From an uncultured Lachnospiraceae bacterium (GTDB lineage: Bacteria > Bacillota > Clostridia > Lachnospirales > Lachnospiraceae): DNA of 60,040 bases. Shown in pieces: positions 35,485-43,599 of the stretch. The translations under genes and the position numbers were made by a program. The stretch covers positions 1 to 60,040 of the forward strand of contig CAMNRH010000018.1 of assembly GCA_946552115.1 (NCBI GenBank), given 5' to 3'. Positions within the stretch are counted from its first letter, which is position 1. Every line of letters starts with the position of its first letter. The notes under the pieces were generated by a model. The model was not told the DNA's origin and did no database searches. It worked only from the letters and a program-made list of their open reading frames with translations.

Positions 35485-37164
35485 ATGGCATATCTGAGAA
35501 GTAAAACATTATTTTTCACGACATCACCGAGAACCCCTTTAAAAATGATTCCGGAAATAGAGCTGCTTTCAAAGAATTTTCAAGGGAAAGCATGGAATTC
35601 GGATACACAGGTGGAATTTATAAAAAGGCTTGCAAAGAGTAAGGAGTTTCAAGGCGGAGGTTCGGCGAAAGAGGTGGCGTTTAGTGCGAGAGACCGAATC
35701 AACCGCGCTCCGAAAGCATTAGGATTTGTAGATTTGAAGCCGGTTATTCGATTAACTGAAGCTGGGAATCAACTGATTAGCGGGAAGAGAACAGGGGAAG
35801 TGCTGTTAAGACAATTATTAAAATTTCAGTTACCCTCTCCTTATCATAAAGAGCCGGAGAAATTTGCAGGAATATTTTGCGTAAAACCATATCTTGAAAT
35901 TTTCAGATTAATCTATGTGTTAGGTACAATTAGTTTTGATGAACTAATGATATTTGGAATGCAGCTGACACATTATAAAAAATTTGAGCAGATAGTTGAA
36001 AAGATAAGGCAATTTAGGCGTATGCGGGCATATACTTCTGTAAATTACAAAAATTTCAGAGGGGAATATCTGCGGAAAGAAATAGAAAATATCTTTCGAA
36101 ATGATATAGATGAGGGGAATACGCAGACGAGGGAATCCAGAGATACGTCTTTGGATAAATTTATTCGAACAAAGGCGGGAAATATGCGTGATTATGCAGA
36201 CGCCTGTTTTAGATATTTGCGTGCAACAGGCATGATAGAAATTTCGCAAAGAGGGCATTCTCTTTCCATCATGCCTGAAAAGAAAAGAGAAGTAGAATTT
36301 TTTTTAGAGACCGTAAACAGAGAACCGGTTTTTGTGGAGGATGAAGAAAGATATAAAAAATATTTGTTTGATGCGTTGCTTCCGGTTTTATATTCGGATG
36401 ATAGGGGGAGATTGCTTAAACAGGTATCCGAGGCGTTGGAAAAAGATGAAGATTTATCAGGACAGACAACGGAACAGCTAAAAGATAGATTAGAGACGGC
36501 GATTCAAAAAAGAAAAACGGAAATTATTGAAAAGCAAATGAAAGCTTTAAAAGAATATAAAAAATATGATGATGTAATAACGGTATTTAAGGATATTAAG
36601 GCAAATTTATTGTATGATGCGCCGTTAATGCTGGAATGGAATACATGGAGAGCAATGACTATGCTTGACGGTGGAGATATAAGGGCAAATCTTATAATGG
36701 ATGACAAGGGGCAGCCGATGTCGACAGCGGCGGGAAACATGGCAGATATTGTTTGTGATTATGACGATTTTGGATTAGCAGTAGAAGTCACGATGAGGAC
36801 AGGGCAGAAGCAGTATGAAATGGAAGGGGAACCGGTTTCAAGACATTTGGCGAAATTAAAGAAAGAAACTGGAAAAGAGGCATATTGTTTATTTATAGCG
36901 CCGAAAATCAATGAGTCGTGCATTGCATATTTTTATGCGCTGCATACAATGAATATTGCATTTTATGGCGGTCAGTCCGTCATCGTGCCAATGGAACTGG
37001 ATGTATTTATTCATATGGTTGAACAATCTTACCGCGCGGGCTATGTTCCGGATCCAAAACAGGTGAAAGGTATTTTTGAGTATTCACTGGAACAGGCGAA
37101 AGCGGCGAAGGATGAGAATGAGTGGTATGCGAGAATCAAAGATAAAGCGTTAAATTGGCTGTAA
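35485..37164 (+). CDS. AlwI-family type II restriction endonuclease
   Basis: A 559-residue protein that I assign to the AlwI family from its N-terminus (LFFTTSPRTPLKMIPEIELL followed by a Trp-containing segment) and a late PD-(D/E)XK-like core in which an Asp in VCDYDD is followed by VEVTMRTG. The family cuts outside an asymmetric GGATC-type site. The context with a Dam-type methylase supports a type IIS restriction-modification unit. The A+T-rich composition suggests acquisition by transfer. Confidence 0.85.
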   Translation: MAYLRSKTLFFTTSPRTPLKMIPEIELLSKNFQGKAWNSDTQVEFIKRLAKSKEFQGGGSAKEVAFSARDRINRAPKALGFVDLKPVIRLTEAGNQLISGKRTGEVLLRQLLKFQLPSPYHKEPEKFAGIFCVKPYLEIFRLIYVLGTISFDELMIFGMQLTHYKKFEQIVEKIRQFRRMRAYTSVNYKNFRGEYLRKEIENIFRNDIDEGNTQTRESRDTSLDKFIRTKAGNMRDYADACFRYLRATGMIEISQRGHSLSIMPEKKREVEFFLETVNREPVFVEDEERYKKYLFDALLPVLYSDDRGRLLKQVSEALEKDEDLSGQTTEQLKDRLETAIQKRKTEIIEKQMKALKEYKKYDDVITVFKDIKANLLYDAPLMLEWNTWRAMTMLDGGDIRANLIMDDKGQPMSTAAGNMADIVCDYDDFGLAVEVTMRTGQKQYEMEGEPVSRHLAKLKKETGKEAYCLFIAPKINESCIAYFYALHTMNIAFYGGQSVIVPMELDVFIHMVEQSYRAGYVPDPKQVKGIFEYSLEQAKAAKDENEWYARIKDKALNWL

Positions 37165-37206
37165 AATATATTGAAAACAAATAATACATATTTCAGGAGC
37201 GGCTCA

Positions 37207-38151
37207 ATGATTATCAGTGCAAGCAGAAGAACAGACATCCCGGCACTTTACCCGGAGTGGTTCATGAACCGTTTGAGAGAGAGAATGGTAATGGTTCCGA
37301 ACCCTTACAACCGAAAAAAGATAAGTCGTATCTGGCTGTCCCCGGATACGGTAGATTGTATTGTCTTCTGGACGAAAAATCCCGAGCCGATGATTCCTTA
37401 TTTAAAGGAAATTGACAGAATGGGCTACCGGTACTGCTTTCAGATGACCATTACAGATTATGAGGAGGATTTGGAACCGGGAGTTCCCTGTACGGCGGAG
37501 TCGATTGCTTCCTTTCTGCTGTTAAGTGAAATGATTGGACCGGAACGGATAGACTGGAGATTCGACCCGATTCTTTTATCGGAAAAATATTCCCTTGATT
37601 TTCATGCGGAGAAATTTGAAATGATGTGTCAGTGGCTTCACAGGGCAACAGAGAGATGTACGATCAGTTTTATCGACGCTTACCGGGAGGCGAGGTATCC
37701 GGAGCTTGAGCAGGAGGAGATAGAAGAGGCGGCAAAACGTCTGGCAAAGATTGCGGGGAAGTACAGACTTCCGTTGTACACCTGTGCGGAAAAAAAGGAT
37801 TTGGCACACCATGGTATAGGACATGGAGCGTGCATTGATAAGGAGCGGATAAAAAGGATCATTGGATATAAGCTGGATGTAAAGAAAGATAACGGACAGC
37901 GCCCCCGGTGCGGATGTGCGGAAAGTATAGACATAGGTATGTACGATACCTGCATCAACGGCTGTAAATATTGTTATGCAACCGGTACGAGGGAAAGCGT
38001 AAAAAGAAAGCATGAGCAGCATGATTCGGCGTCTCCCCTCCTGATAGGGCATTTAAAGGGAGATGAGATAATTGTAGATAAGAAAATCCATTCAAATATG
38101 GATTACCAGATTTCTTTGTTTGATTTGCCGGAAATGAGCTTGAATTTTTAG
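37207..38151 (+). CDS. DUF1848 family protein
   Basis: A 314-residue DUF1848 protein (N-terminal IISASRRTDIPA; VFWTKNP; FDPILLS). Near the C-terminus a Cys cluster (CGC, DTCINGCKYCYAT) resembles a radical-SAM-like iron-sulfur site. Function is unknown. The ATG at 37207 follows CAGGAG; an earlier in-frame ATG at 37171 lacks a ribosome-binding site. It follows the restriction genes by 42 bases but has host-like composition, so it may simply be adjacent. Confidence 0.88.
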   Translation: MIISASRRTDIPALYPEWFMNRLRERMVMVPNPYNRKKISRIWLSPDTVDCIVFWTKNPEPMIPYLKEIDRMGYRYCFQMTITDYEEDLEPGVPCTAESIASFLLLSEMIGPERIDWRFDPILLSEKYSLDFHAEKFEMMCQWLHRATERCTISFIDAYREARYPELEQEEIEEAAKRLAKIAGKYRLPLYTCAEKKDLAHHGIGHGACIDKERIKRIIGYKLDVKKDNGQRPRCGCAESIDIGMYDTCINGCKYCYATGTRESVKRKHEQHDSASPLLIGHLKGDEIIVDKKIHSNMDYQISLFDLPEMSLNF

Positions 38152-38189
38152 TGAATATAGAGAAATTAGACACTGATTTTGTGAAAATC

Positions 38190-38249
38190 TTGACGGAAAG
38201 TTGCCTTTTTGTTAAAGTAGACTAAAGTACAAACTTTGGTCTACTTTAA
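38190..38249 (+). promoter_or_regulatory. Promoter and nested-palindrome operator of the hyp operon
   Basis: TTGACG (38190-38195), 17 bases, TAAAGT (38213-38218). Covering the -10 box and start site is a perfect 11-bp inverted repeat TTAAAGTAGAC / GTCTACTTTAA (38212-38222, 38239-38249), inside which AAAGT and ACTTT form a second palindrome. It is best read as a repressor operator; the regulator is not known. Confidence 0.65.
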
Positions 38250-38300
38250 ATAATTTGAAAGTATTTATCAGCTTTTGAGAGGAAAGAAGGGGATTAAGGG

Positions 38301-39209
38301 ATGAGCCTTATTACGAGTATACAGAAATACTCGATTCACGATGGAGACGGAATACGGACGACCGTGTTTTTTAAGGGCTGCGGTCTTCGGTGTGTGTGGT
38401 GCCATAATCCGGAGACACAGAGCTACCGGAAGCAGCCGCTTTATGATAAAGAAAGATGTGTCGGCTGCAGAAGCTGTGAGACTGCCTGTCCTCATCACGC
38501 CATTCATGAGGAAAACGGAAAGGTTGTGACTGATTTTTCGCTTTGTGACGCCTGTGGAACCTGTACGGATTACTGCAATCTGAATCTGCGGGAAATTGTC
38601 GGAAAGGAATATACGGTAGAGGAGCTTGTAAAGGAGCTTAAAAAGGATGAGATGTTTTATGAGCAGTCGGGAGGCGGCGTTACGTTATCGGGCGGAGAGG
38701 TTATGACGGCTGATATGGATTATGTGGAGGCTCTCTGTAAGAGGCTTAAGCATCTGGGAATTACGGTGACAATTGATACGTGCGGCTATGCGCCTTATGA
38801 AAATTTTGAAAGAATTCTTCCGTACACCGATACATTTTTATATGATATAAAAACAATGGATTCCGAAGTACATAAAAAATATATGGGCGCGGGAAATGAA
38901 CGGATACTGTCAAATCTTGAGAGATTAAGCGGCGCCGGGGCAAGAATTTATATTCGTATTCCTACAATTAAGGAGGTAAACGGCTCTGAGGATGCGATGA
39001 ATGCGGTTATTTCGTATCTGCTTGAAAAGAAGATACATGCAGCCTGCGTCAATCTTCTGCCGTATCACAATACCGGTTCGGCAAAATATGCAAAGCTTGG
39101 CGAAAAGTACGAAGGAGAAGGGCTTCATGCCCCTGATAAGGAGGAAATGGAGCATTTTACAGAGTTATTTAAGGAAGCCGGATTTCATAATGTAAAAATA
39201 GGAGGTTAA
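38301..39209 (+). CDS. Glycyl-radical enzyme activating protein (HypD activase)
   Basis: A 302-residue radical SAM activase. The SAM cluster motif Cys27-x3-Cys31-x2-Cys34 (GCGLRCVWCHN) is followed by two ferredoxin-like clusters (CVGCRSCETACP and CDACGTCTDYC) and GGGVTLSGGE. It installs the glycyl radical on its partner. The partner, hypD, starts four bases after its stop, so the pairing is clear. It is probably expressed only anaerobically and under hydroxyproline control. Confidence 0.95.
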   Translation: MSLITSIQKYSIHDGDGIRTTVFFKGCGLRCVWCHNPETQSYRKQPLYDKERCVGCRSCETACPHHAIHEENGKVVTDFSLCDACGTCTDYCNLNLREIVGKEYTVEELVKELKKDEMFYEQSGGGVTLSGGEVMTADMDYVEALCKRLKHLGITVTIDTCGYAPYENFERILPYTDTFLYDIKTMDSEVHKKYMGAGNERILSNLERLSGAGARIYIRIPTIKEVNGSEDAMNAVISYLLEKKIHAACVNLLPYHNTGSAKYAKLGEKYEGEGLHAPDKEEMEHFTELFKEAGFHNVKIGG

Positions 39210-39213
39210 GAAA

Positions 39214-41589
39214 ATGGAAGGAAGAGGCATGAATGAAAGAATTAAGAAGCTTCGTAAGCTGAGCGTTGACACACAGCCCCATATTGATTTGGAGCGTGCA
39301 ATCAGCGAAACAAAAACATACGAAAAATATGAGGGTGCTGTGTCCATCCCGGAGCTTCGGGGACAGGTGCTTAAGGATTATTTTTCTACAAAAACTCTTT
39401 ATATCGGCGAGGGTGAGCTTATCGTAGGTGAAAAGGGAGATTCTCCGCAGGCGGCGCCGACGTTTCCGGAGCTTTGCTGTCATACGCTTGAGGATATGCA
39501 TGTGATGAATGACAGAGAGCTGATTAATTTTAAGGTAAAAGACGGAGATTATAAGATTCAGGAAGAGGTCATGATTCCTTACTGGGATAAGAGAAGTACA
39601 AGAAGCAGAATCTTAAATCAGATGACTCCGGAGTGGAAGAAAGCGTATGAAAGCGGGATTTTTACCGAGTTTATGGAGCAGAGAGGGCCGGGACATACGG
39701 TAGGCTCCTTTAAGATTTACGAAAAGGGATTTTTAGATTATAAGGCGGATATTGAGGAGTCCTTATCTAAGCTTGACTTTATGAATGACCCGGAAGCATT
39801 TGATAAGAAAAATGAGCTGGAGGGTATGAAGCTGGCATGTGAGGCGATTATGATTCTTGGAGAGAGATATGCGGCGTATGCCCGTGAGCTTGCCAAAAAA
39901 GCGACGGATGAGACGAGAAAGGCGGAGCTTCTTCAGATTGCGGCTAACTGTGATGTGGTACCGGCGCACAAACCGAAAACTTACTGGCAGGCAATTCAGA
40001 TGTACTGGTTCGTACATCTTGGAGTTACGAGCGAGTTGAATCCGTGGGACGCATACAGCCCGGGACGTCTGGATCAGCATTTGAATCCGTTTTATGAAAA
40101 GGACGTGGAGGACGGAATCCTTGATGATGAGAAAGCGCTGGAGCTTTTGGAGTGTCTGTGGGTAAAATTCAATAATCAGCCGGCTCCGCCAAAGGTTGGC
40201 ATTACCTTAAAGGAAAGCAGCACTTATACAGATTTTGCGAATTTGAATACGGGCGGGATTACACCGAGCGGAGAAAACGGAGTGAATAATGTAAGCTATT
40301 TGATTCTTGACTGTATGGATGAAATGAAGCTTCTTCAGCCGAGCTCCAATGTTCAGATTAGCCGTAAGACACCCCATAAATTCCTGAAGCGCGCCTGTGA
40401 GGTTTCCCGTAAGGGTTGGGGTCAGCCGGCATTCTACAACACAGAGGCCATTATCCAGGAGCTGATGAATGCGGGAAAATCACTGGATGACGCCAGAAAG
40501 GGCGGAACAAGCGGCTGTGTAGAGACAGGGGCATTCGGGAACGAGGCGTATATTTTGACCGGATATTTTAATATTCCGAAGATTTTTGAGCTGACTCTTA
40601 ATAGCGGCTATGATAAAATGACGGATCAGCAGCTGGGGTTAAAGCTCGGCTATGCGACGGATTTTGAGACATATGACGAGCTTTATGACGCATTCAAAAA
40701 GCAAATGAAGTATTTCATTGATATTAAGATACAGGGAAGCAATGTTATAGAGAAAATATTTGCGGAATATATGCCGGTACCTTTCCTTTCTATTATTACA
40801 AACGACTGCATTTCCAAAGGAAAGGATTATAACGGCGGCGGGGCAAGATACAATACAAAATACCTGCAGGGTGTGGGCATCGGAACGATTACAGACTGTC
40901 TGGCGGCAGTGAAATACAATGTATACGAGAAAAAGACATTTACAATGGAAGAGCTTATGCAGGCGCTTGAGGATAACTTTGAGGGACACGGCAGAATCTT
41001 AAACCTTGTACAAAATAAGACGCCGAAGTACGGCAATGACGATGATTATGCGGACGATATTATGAAAGGCGTGTTTGAGTACTACAGAAGCCAGGTGACG
41101 GGGCGTCCCAATATGCTCGGCGGAATGTACCGTATCAATATGCTGCCGACGACCTGTCACGTATATTTCGGAGACGTTATGATGGCGAGCCCGAACGGAC
41201 GTCTGGCACATAAGCCGGTATCTGAGGGCATTTCACCGGAAAAGGGCGCTGATGTAAACGGACCTACGGCAGTTGTAAAATCCTGCGCGAAGATGGATCA
41301 CCTGCAGACGGGCGGTACACTTCTGAATCAGAAATTTACGCCGGGCGTAGTGGCCGGTGATGAGGGACTGGAGCAGATGGCAAATCTTGTCCGGACATAT
41401 TTTAATATGGATGGTCATCATATTCAATTTAATGTCATTGACAGAGAGACTTTGATACAGGCACAAAAAAATCCGGAGGAGTATAAGGATTTGATTGTAC
41501 GTGTCGCAGGATACAGCGACCACTTCAGAAACTTGAGTAAGGCACTTCAGGATGAAATCATTGAGAGGACGGAGCAGAGCTTTAATTAA
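39214..41589 (+). CDS. hypD: trans-4-hydroxy-L-proline dehydratase (glycyl radical enzyme)
   Basis: A 791-residue glycyl radical enzyme. Long stretches match HypD of Clostridioides difficile as I remember it, including EFMEQRGPGHTVG, NTGGITPSGENGVNNVSY and GGTSGCVETGAFG with the thiyl Cys435 and catalytic Glu437. The radical site is RVAGYSDHF (Gly766). HypD removes water from trans-4-hydroxyproline to give pyrroline-5-carboxylate, which ProC (at 47345) could reduce to proline. The TAA stop runs into a REP-like element. Glycerol or propanediol dehydratase is the less likely alternative. Confidence 0.93.
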   Translation: MEGRGMNERIKKLRKLSVDTQPHIDLERAISETKTYEKYEGAVSIPELRGQVLKDYFSTKTLYIGEGELIVGEKGDSPQAAPTFPELCCHTLEDMHVMNDRELINFKVKDGDYKIQEEVMIPYWDKRSTRSRILNQMTPEWKKAYESGIFTEFMEQRGPGHTVGSFKIYEKGFLDYKADIEESLSKLDFMNDPEAFDKKNELEGMKLACEAIMILGERYAAYARELAKKATDETRKAELLQIAANCDVVPAHKPKTYWQAIQMYWFVHLGVTSELNPWDAYSPGRLDQHLNPFYEKDVEDGILDDEKALELLECLWVKFNNQPAPPKVGITLKESSTYTDFANLNTGGITPSGENGVNNVSYLILDCMDEMKLLQPSSNVQISRKTPHKFLKRACEVSRKGWGQPAFYNTEAIIQELMNAGKSLDDARKGGTSGCVETGAFGNEAYILTGYFNIPKIFELTLNSGYDKMTDQQLGLKLGYATDFETYDELYDAFKKQMKYFIDIKIQGSNVIEKIFAEYMPVPFLSIITNDCISKGKDYNGGGARYNTKYLQGVGIGTITDCLAAVKYNVYEKKTFTMEELMQALEDNFEGHGRILNLVQNKTPKYGNDDDYADDIMKGVFEYYRSQVTGRPNMLGGMYRINMLPTTCHVYFGDVMMASPNGRLAHKPVSEGISPEKGADVNGPTAVVKSCAKMDHLQTGGTLLNQKFTPGVVAGDEGLEQMANLVRTYFNMDGHHIQFNVIDRETLIQAQKNPEEYKDLIVRVAGYSDHFRNLSKALQDEIIERTEQSFN

Positions 41590-41657
41590 TTGGGGACGTA
41601 ATTGGGGACGGGGTTTTTCTAAAAAAACCCCGTCCCAGATTGATTTATCCCTGTCCC
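41588..41657. repeat. REP-like element, copy 2
   Basis: A partial head AATTGGGGACG (41588-41598) is followed by a near-perfect hairpin with arms AATTGGGGACGGGG / CCCCGTCCC (41600-41636) and a tail ending TCCCTGTCCC. It begins within the hypD stop codon. The repeated head suggests insertion beside, or decay of, an older copy. Confidence 0.85.
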
Positions 41658-41707
41658 TTTTTGAAGTATTATTTTTTTAAGACATCTTTTAAAAAGGAAA
41701 GAATCAA

Positions 41708-41980
41708 ATGGGAGAAGTAAGAAAACATATTGTATTTTATGGAAAAGTTCAGGGTGTAGGATTTCGTTATACAGCAAAATATCTGGCTCGTTCGCTGGGG
41801 CTTACAGGATGGGTGAAAAATGAATGGGACGGAACGGTAAGTATGGAGATTCAGGGGCGGGAGACGCAAATTAATGAACTGTTAAAGGGACTTAACAGAA
41901 GTTCATATATAAATATTGAATGGACAGATTCGAAGGAAATTTCCATAGTAGAAATAGAGAATTGTTTTTCGGTAAGATAA
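41708..41980 (+). CDS. Acylphosphatase
   Basis: A 90-residue acylphosphatase with the signature GKVQGVGFR (Arg20) and catalytic Asn38 in GWVKNEWDGTV. It hydrolyses acyl phosphates such as acetyl or carbamoyl phosphate. It sits between two REP-like elements in a series of short, independent genes. Confidence 0.93.
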   Translation: MGEVRKHIVFYGKVQGVGFRYTAKYLARSLGLTGWVKNEWDGTVSMEIQGRETQINELLKGLNRSSYINIEWTDSKEISIVEIENCFSVR

Positions 41981-41992
41981 TGTGGTAAGATA

Positions 41993-42062
41993 GGGACAGG
42001 GACAAATTGGGGACGGAGTTTTTTTAATTTTACCCCGTCCCGGATTGATTTATCCCTGTCCC
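41993..42062. repeat. REP-like element, copy 3
   Basis: Outer arms GGGACAGGGA (41993-42002) and TCCCTGTCCC (42053-42062) enclose a diverged core AATTGGGGACGG...CCCCGTCCC (42005-42041). The nested arms show the composite structure of the family. Confidence 0.8.
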
Positions 42063-42087
42063 TAATTTTATAAGGAAGGACAGCCTG

Positions 42088-42669
42088 ATGTATACGGAAA
42101 AGAGAAATGTAAAGAACAGGATTGTGTCAGCAGCGTGGCAGTTGTTTTATGAAAAAGGATATAACAGGACAACAGTGGATGATATTATTGCATTGTCCGG
42201 AACCTCAAAAGGCTCATTTTACTACTATTTTAATACGAAAGATGAGCTGTTGAATACTCTTTCAGTAATTTTGGATGATTATTATGAAGAACTGGAAACA
42301 AAGATGGATTCGGCGATGAATTGTTTTGATAAATTACTGTACATGAATTATGAAATGCATACAATGATGGAGGAAAAAATAAGCAGAGATCTTCTTGCCT
42401 CCTTATATTCTACACAGCTTGTGACAGCGGGAGATAACAGTCTTTTAGATCAAAATCGAAAATATTATCGGCTTGTCACCAAAACGGTAGAGGAAGGGCA
42501 AAACAGGGGTCAAATCCGGGGAGATATGCCGGCCAGTGCAATTACAAAATATTATTCGATGTGCGAGAGAGCGTTGGTTTCGGATTGGTGTATGAATAAA
42601 GGGAGCTATTCCCTTAAGGAATATAGCAGAGAATGTATGCCGATTATGATGGAGCATTTTCGCACATAA
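42088..42669 (+). CDS. TetR/AcrR family transcriptional regulator
   Basis: A 193-residue TetR-type regulator: helix-turn-helix in residues about 10-55 (TTVDDIIALSGTSKGSFYYYFNTKDEL) and a helical effector domain. RBS AAGGAAGGA precedes the ATG. It is flanked on both sides by REP-like elements and no obvious target gene is coupled to it. Confidence 0.88.
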   Translation: MYTEKRNVKNRIVSAAWQLFYEKGYNRTTVDDIIALSGTSKGSFYYYFNTKDELLNTLSVILDDYYEELETKMDSAMNCFDKLLYMNYEMHTMMEEKISRDLLASLYSTQLVTAGDNSLLDQNRKYYRLVTKTVEEGQNRGQIRGDMPASAITKYYSMCERALVSDWCMNKGSYSLKEYSRECMPIMMEHFRT

Positions 42670-42745
42670 GGGGACAGGGATGATTTAACTTGGGACAGGG
42701 ACAATTCAATCTGGGACGGGGTTTTTTTAGAAAAACCCCGTCCCC
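42670..42745. repeat. REP-like element, copy 4
   Basis: Two tandem head motifs (GGGGACAGGGA at 42670, GGGACAGGGACA at 42692) and a perfect hairpin core from 42713 to 42745. It begins at the base after the TetR stop and ends just before the nrdG ribosome-binding site. Confidence 0.87.
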
Positions 42746-42758
42746 ATAGGAGGATGAT

Positions 42759-43451
42759 ATGGTGATTCAAGGCTTACAGAGGCTTACGCTTCTGGATTTT
42801 CCCGGAAAGGTGGCATGTACAGTTTTTTTAGCGGGATGTAATTTTCGCTGCCCGTTCTGCCATAATGCGTCTCTTGTGGTTGATACATATAAAAATAAGG
42901 AGATTCCGGAGGAGGAGTTTTTTGCATTTTTAAATAAGCGTAAGGGAATTTTGGACGGGGTATGTGTTACCGGCGGGGAGCCGCTTTTGCGGCCCGGGAT
43001 TGAGGAGTTTTTGGAGAGGATTCAGCGCCTCGGTTTTCTGGTGAAGCTTGATACGAACGGGAGCTTTCCTGATAAGCTGATAAGAATTGTGGAGCTTAAG
43101 CTTGTGGATTATGTGGCGATGGATATAAAGAATTCTCAGGAAAGCTATGGGAAAACAATTGGAATTGAGGATTATGATATTTCGAAAGTACATAAGAGTG
43201 TAAATTATCTCCTCAGAGGAAATGTTCCGTATGAGTTCCGCACTACAGTGGTACGGGAGTTCCATCAGCGTTCGGATTTTGAATCAATTGGCAGATGGAT
43301 TCATGGAGCGAACCTTTATTATCTTCAGCAATTTGTAGATTCGGGCGATGTAATCAGGGAAGGGCTTCACGGGTACAACAAGGATATTATGAATCAGGCG
43401 CTTGAGGTAGTGAAAAAGAGTGTGCAAACCGCGCAGCTGCGCGGTTTATAG
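42759..43451 (+). CDS. nrdG: Anaerobic ribonucleoside-triphosphate reductase activating protein
   Basis: A 230-residue radical SAM activase with Cys27-x3-Cys31-x2-Cys34 (GCNFRCPFCHN) and a GGEPLL motif. Its position upstream of nrdD makes NrdG the natural call; it belongs to the longer NrdG-like type rather than the short E. coli one. It generates the glycyl radical on NrdD. TAGGAGG precedes the ATG. A hairpin that also holds NrdR boxes separates it from nrdD. Confidence 0.9.
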   Translation: MVIQGLQRLTLLDFPGKVACTVFLAGCNFRCPFCHNASLVVDTYKNKEIPEEEFFAFLNKRKGILDGVCVTGGEPLLRPGIEEFLERIQRLGFLVKLDTNGSFPDKLIRIVELKLVDYVAMDIKNSQESYGKTIGIEDYDISKVHKSVNYLLRGNVPYEFRTTVVREFHQRSDFESIGRWIHGANLYYLQQFVDSGDVIREGLHGYNKDIMNQALEVVKKSVQTAQLRGL

Positions 43452-43462
43452 TAAATGTATAC

Positions 43463-43548
43463 AACAACAATATATTGTGCGGATAAAAAGATTGTGCACA
43501 ATATATTGTTGTTTTTGGTTGACGCTATATCAGCTATAGTGCTATGAT
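43463..43548 (+). promoter_or_regulatory. NrdR box pair and promoter of nrdD
   Basis: Two copies of ACAATATATTGT (43467-43478 and 43498-43509), centred 31 bases apart, match the NrdR box and its usual helical spacing. They are arms of a perfect 18-bp inverted repeat (43463-43480, 43496-43513) followed by a T-run, so the same DNA could terminate nrdG transcription. Then come TTGACG (43519-43524), an 18-base spacer and TATGAT (43543-43548). Confidence 0.85.
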
Positions 43549-43599
43549 AGAAAAGCGGATAAAAATCCGGGACGGTAGAATGAAAGGGGAGTTATCTTT

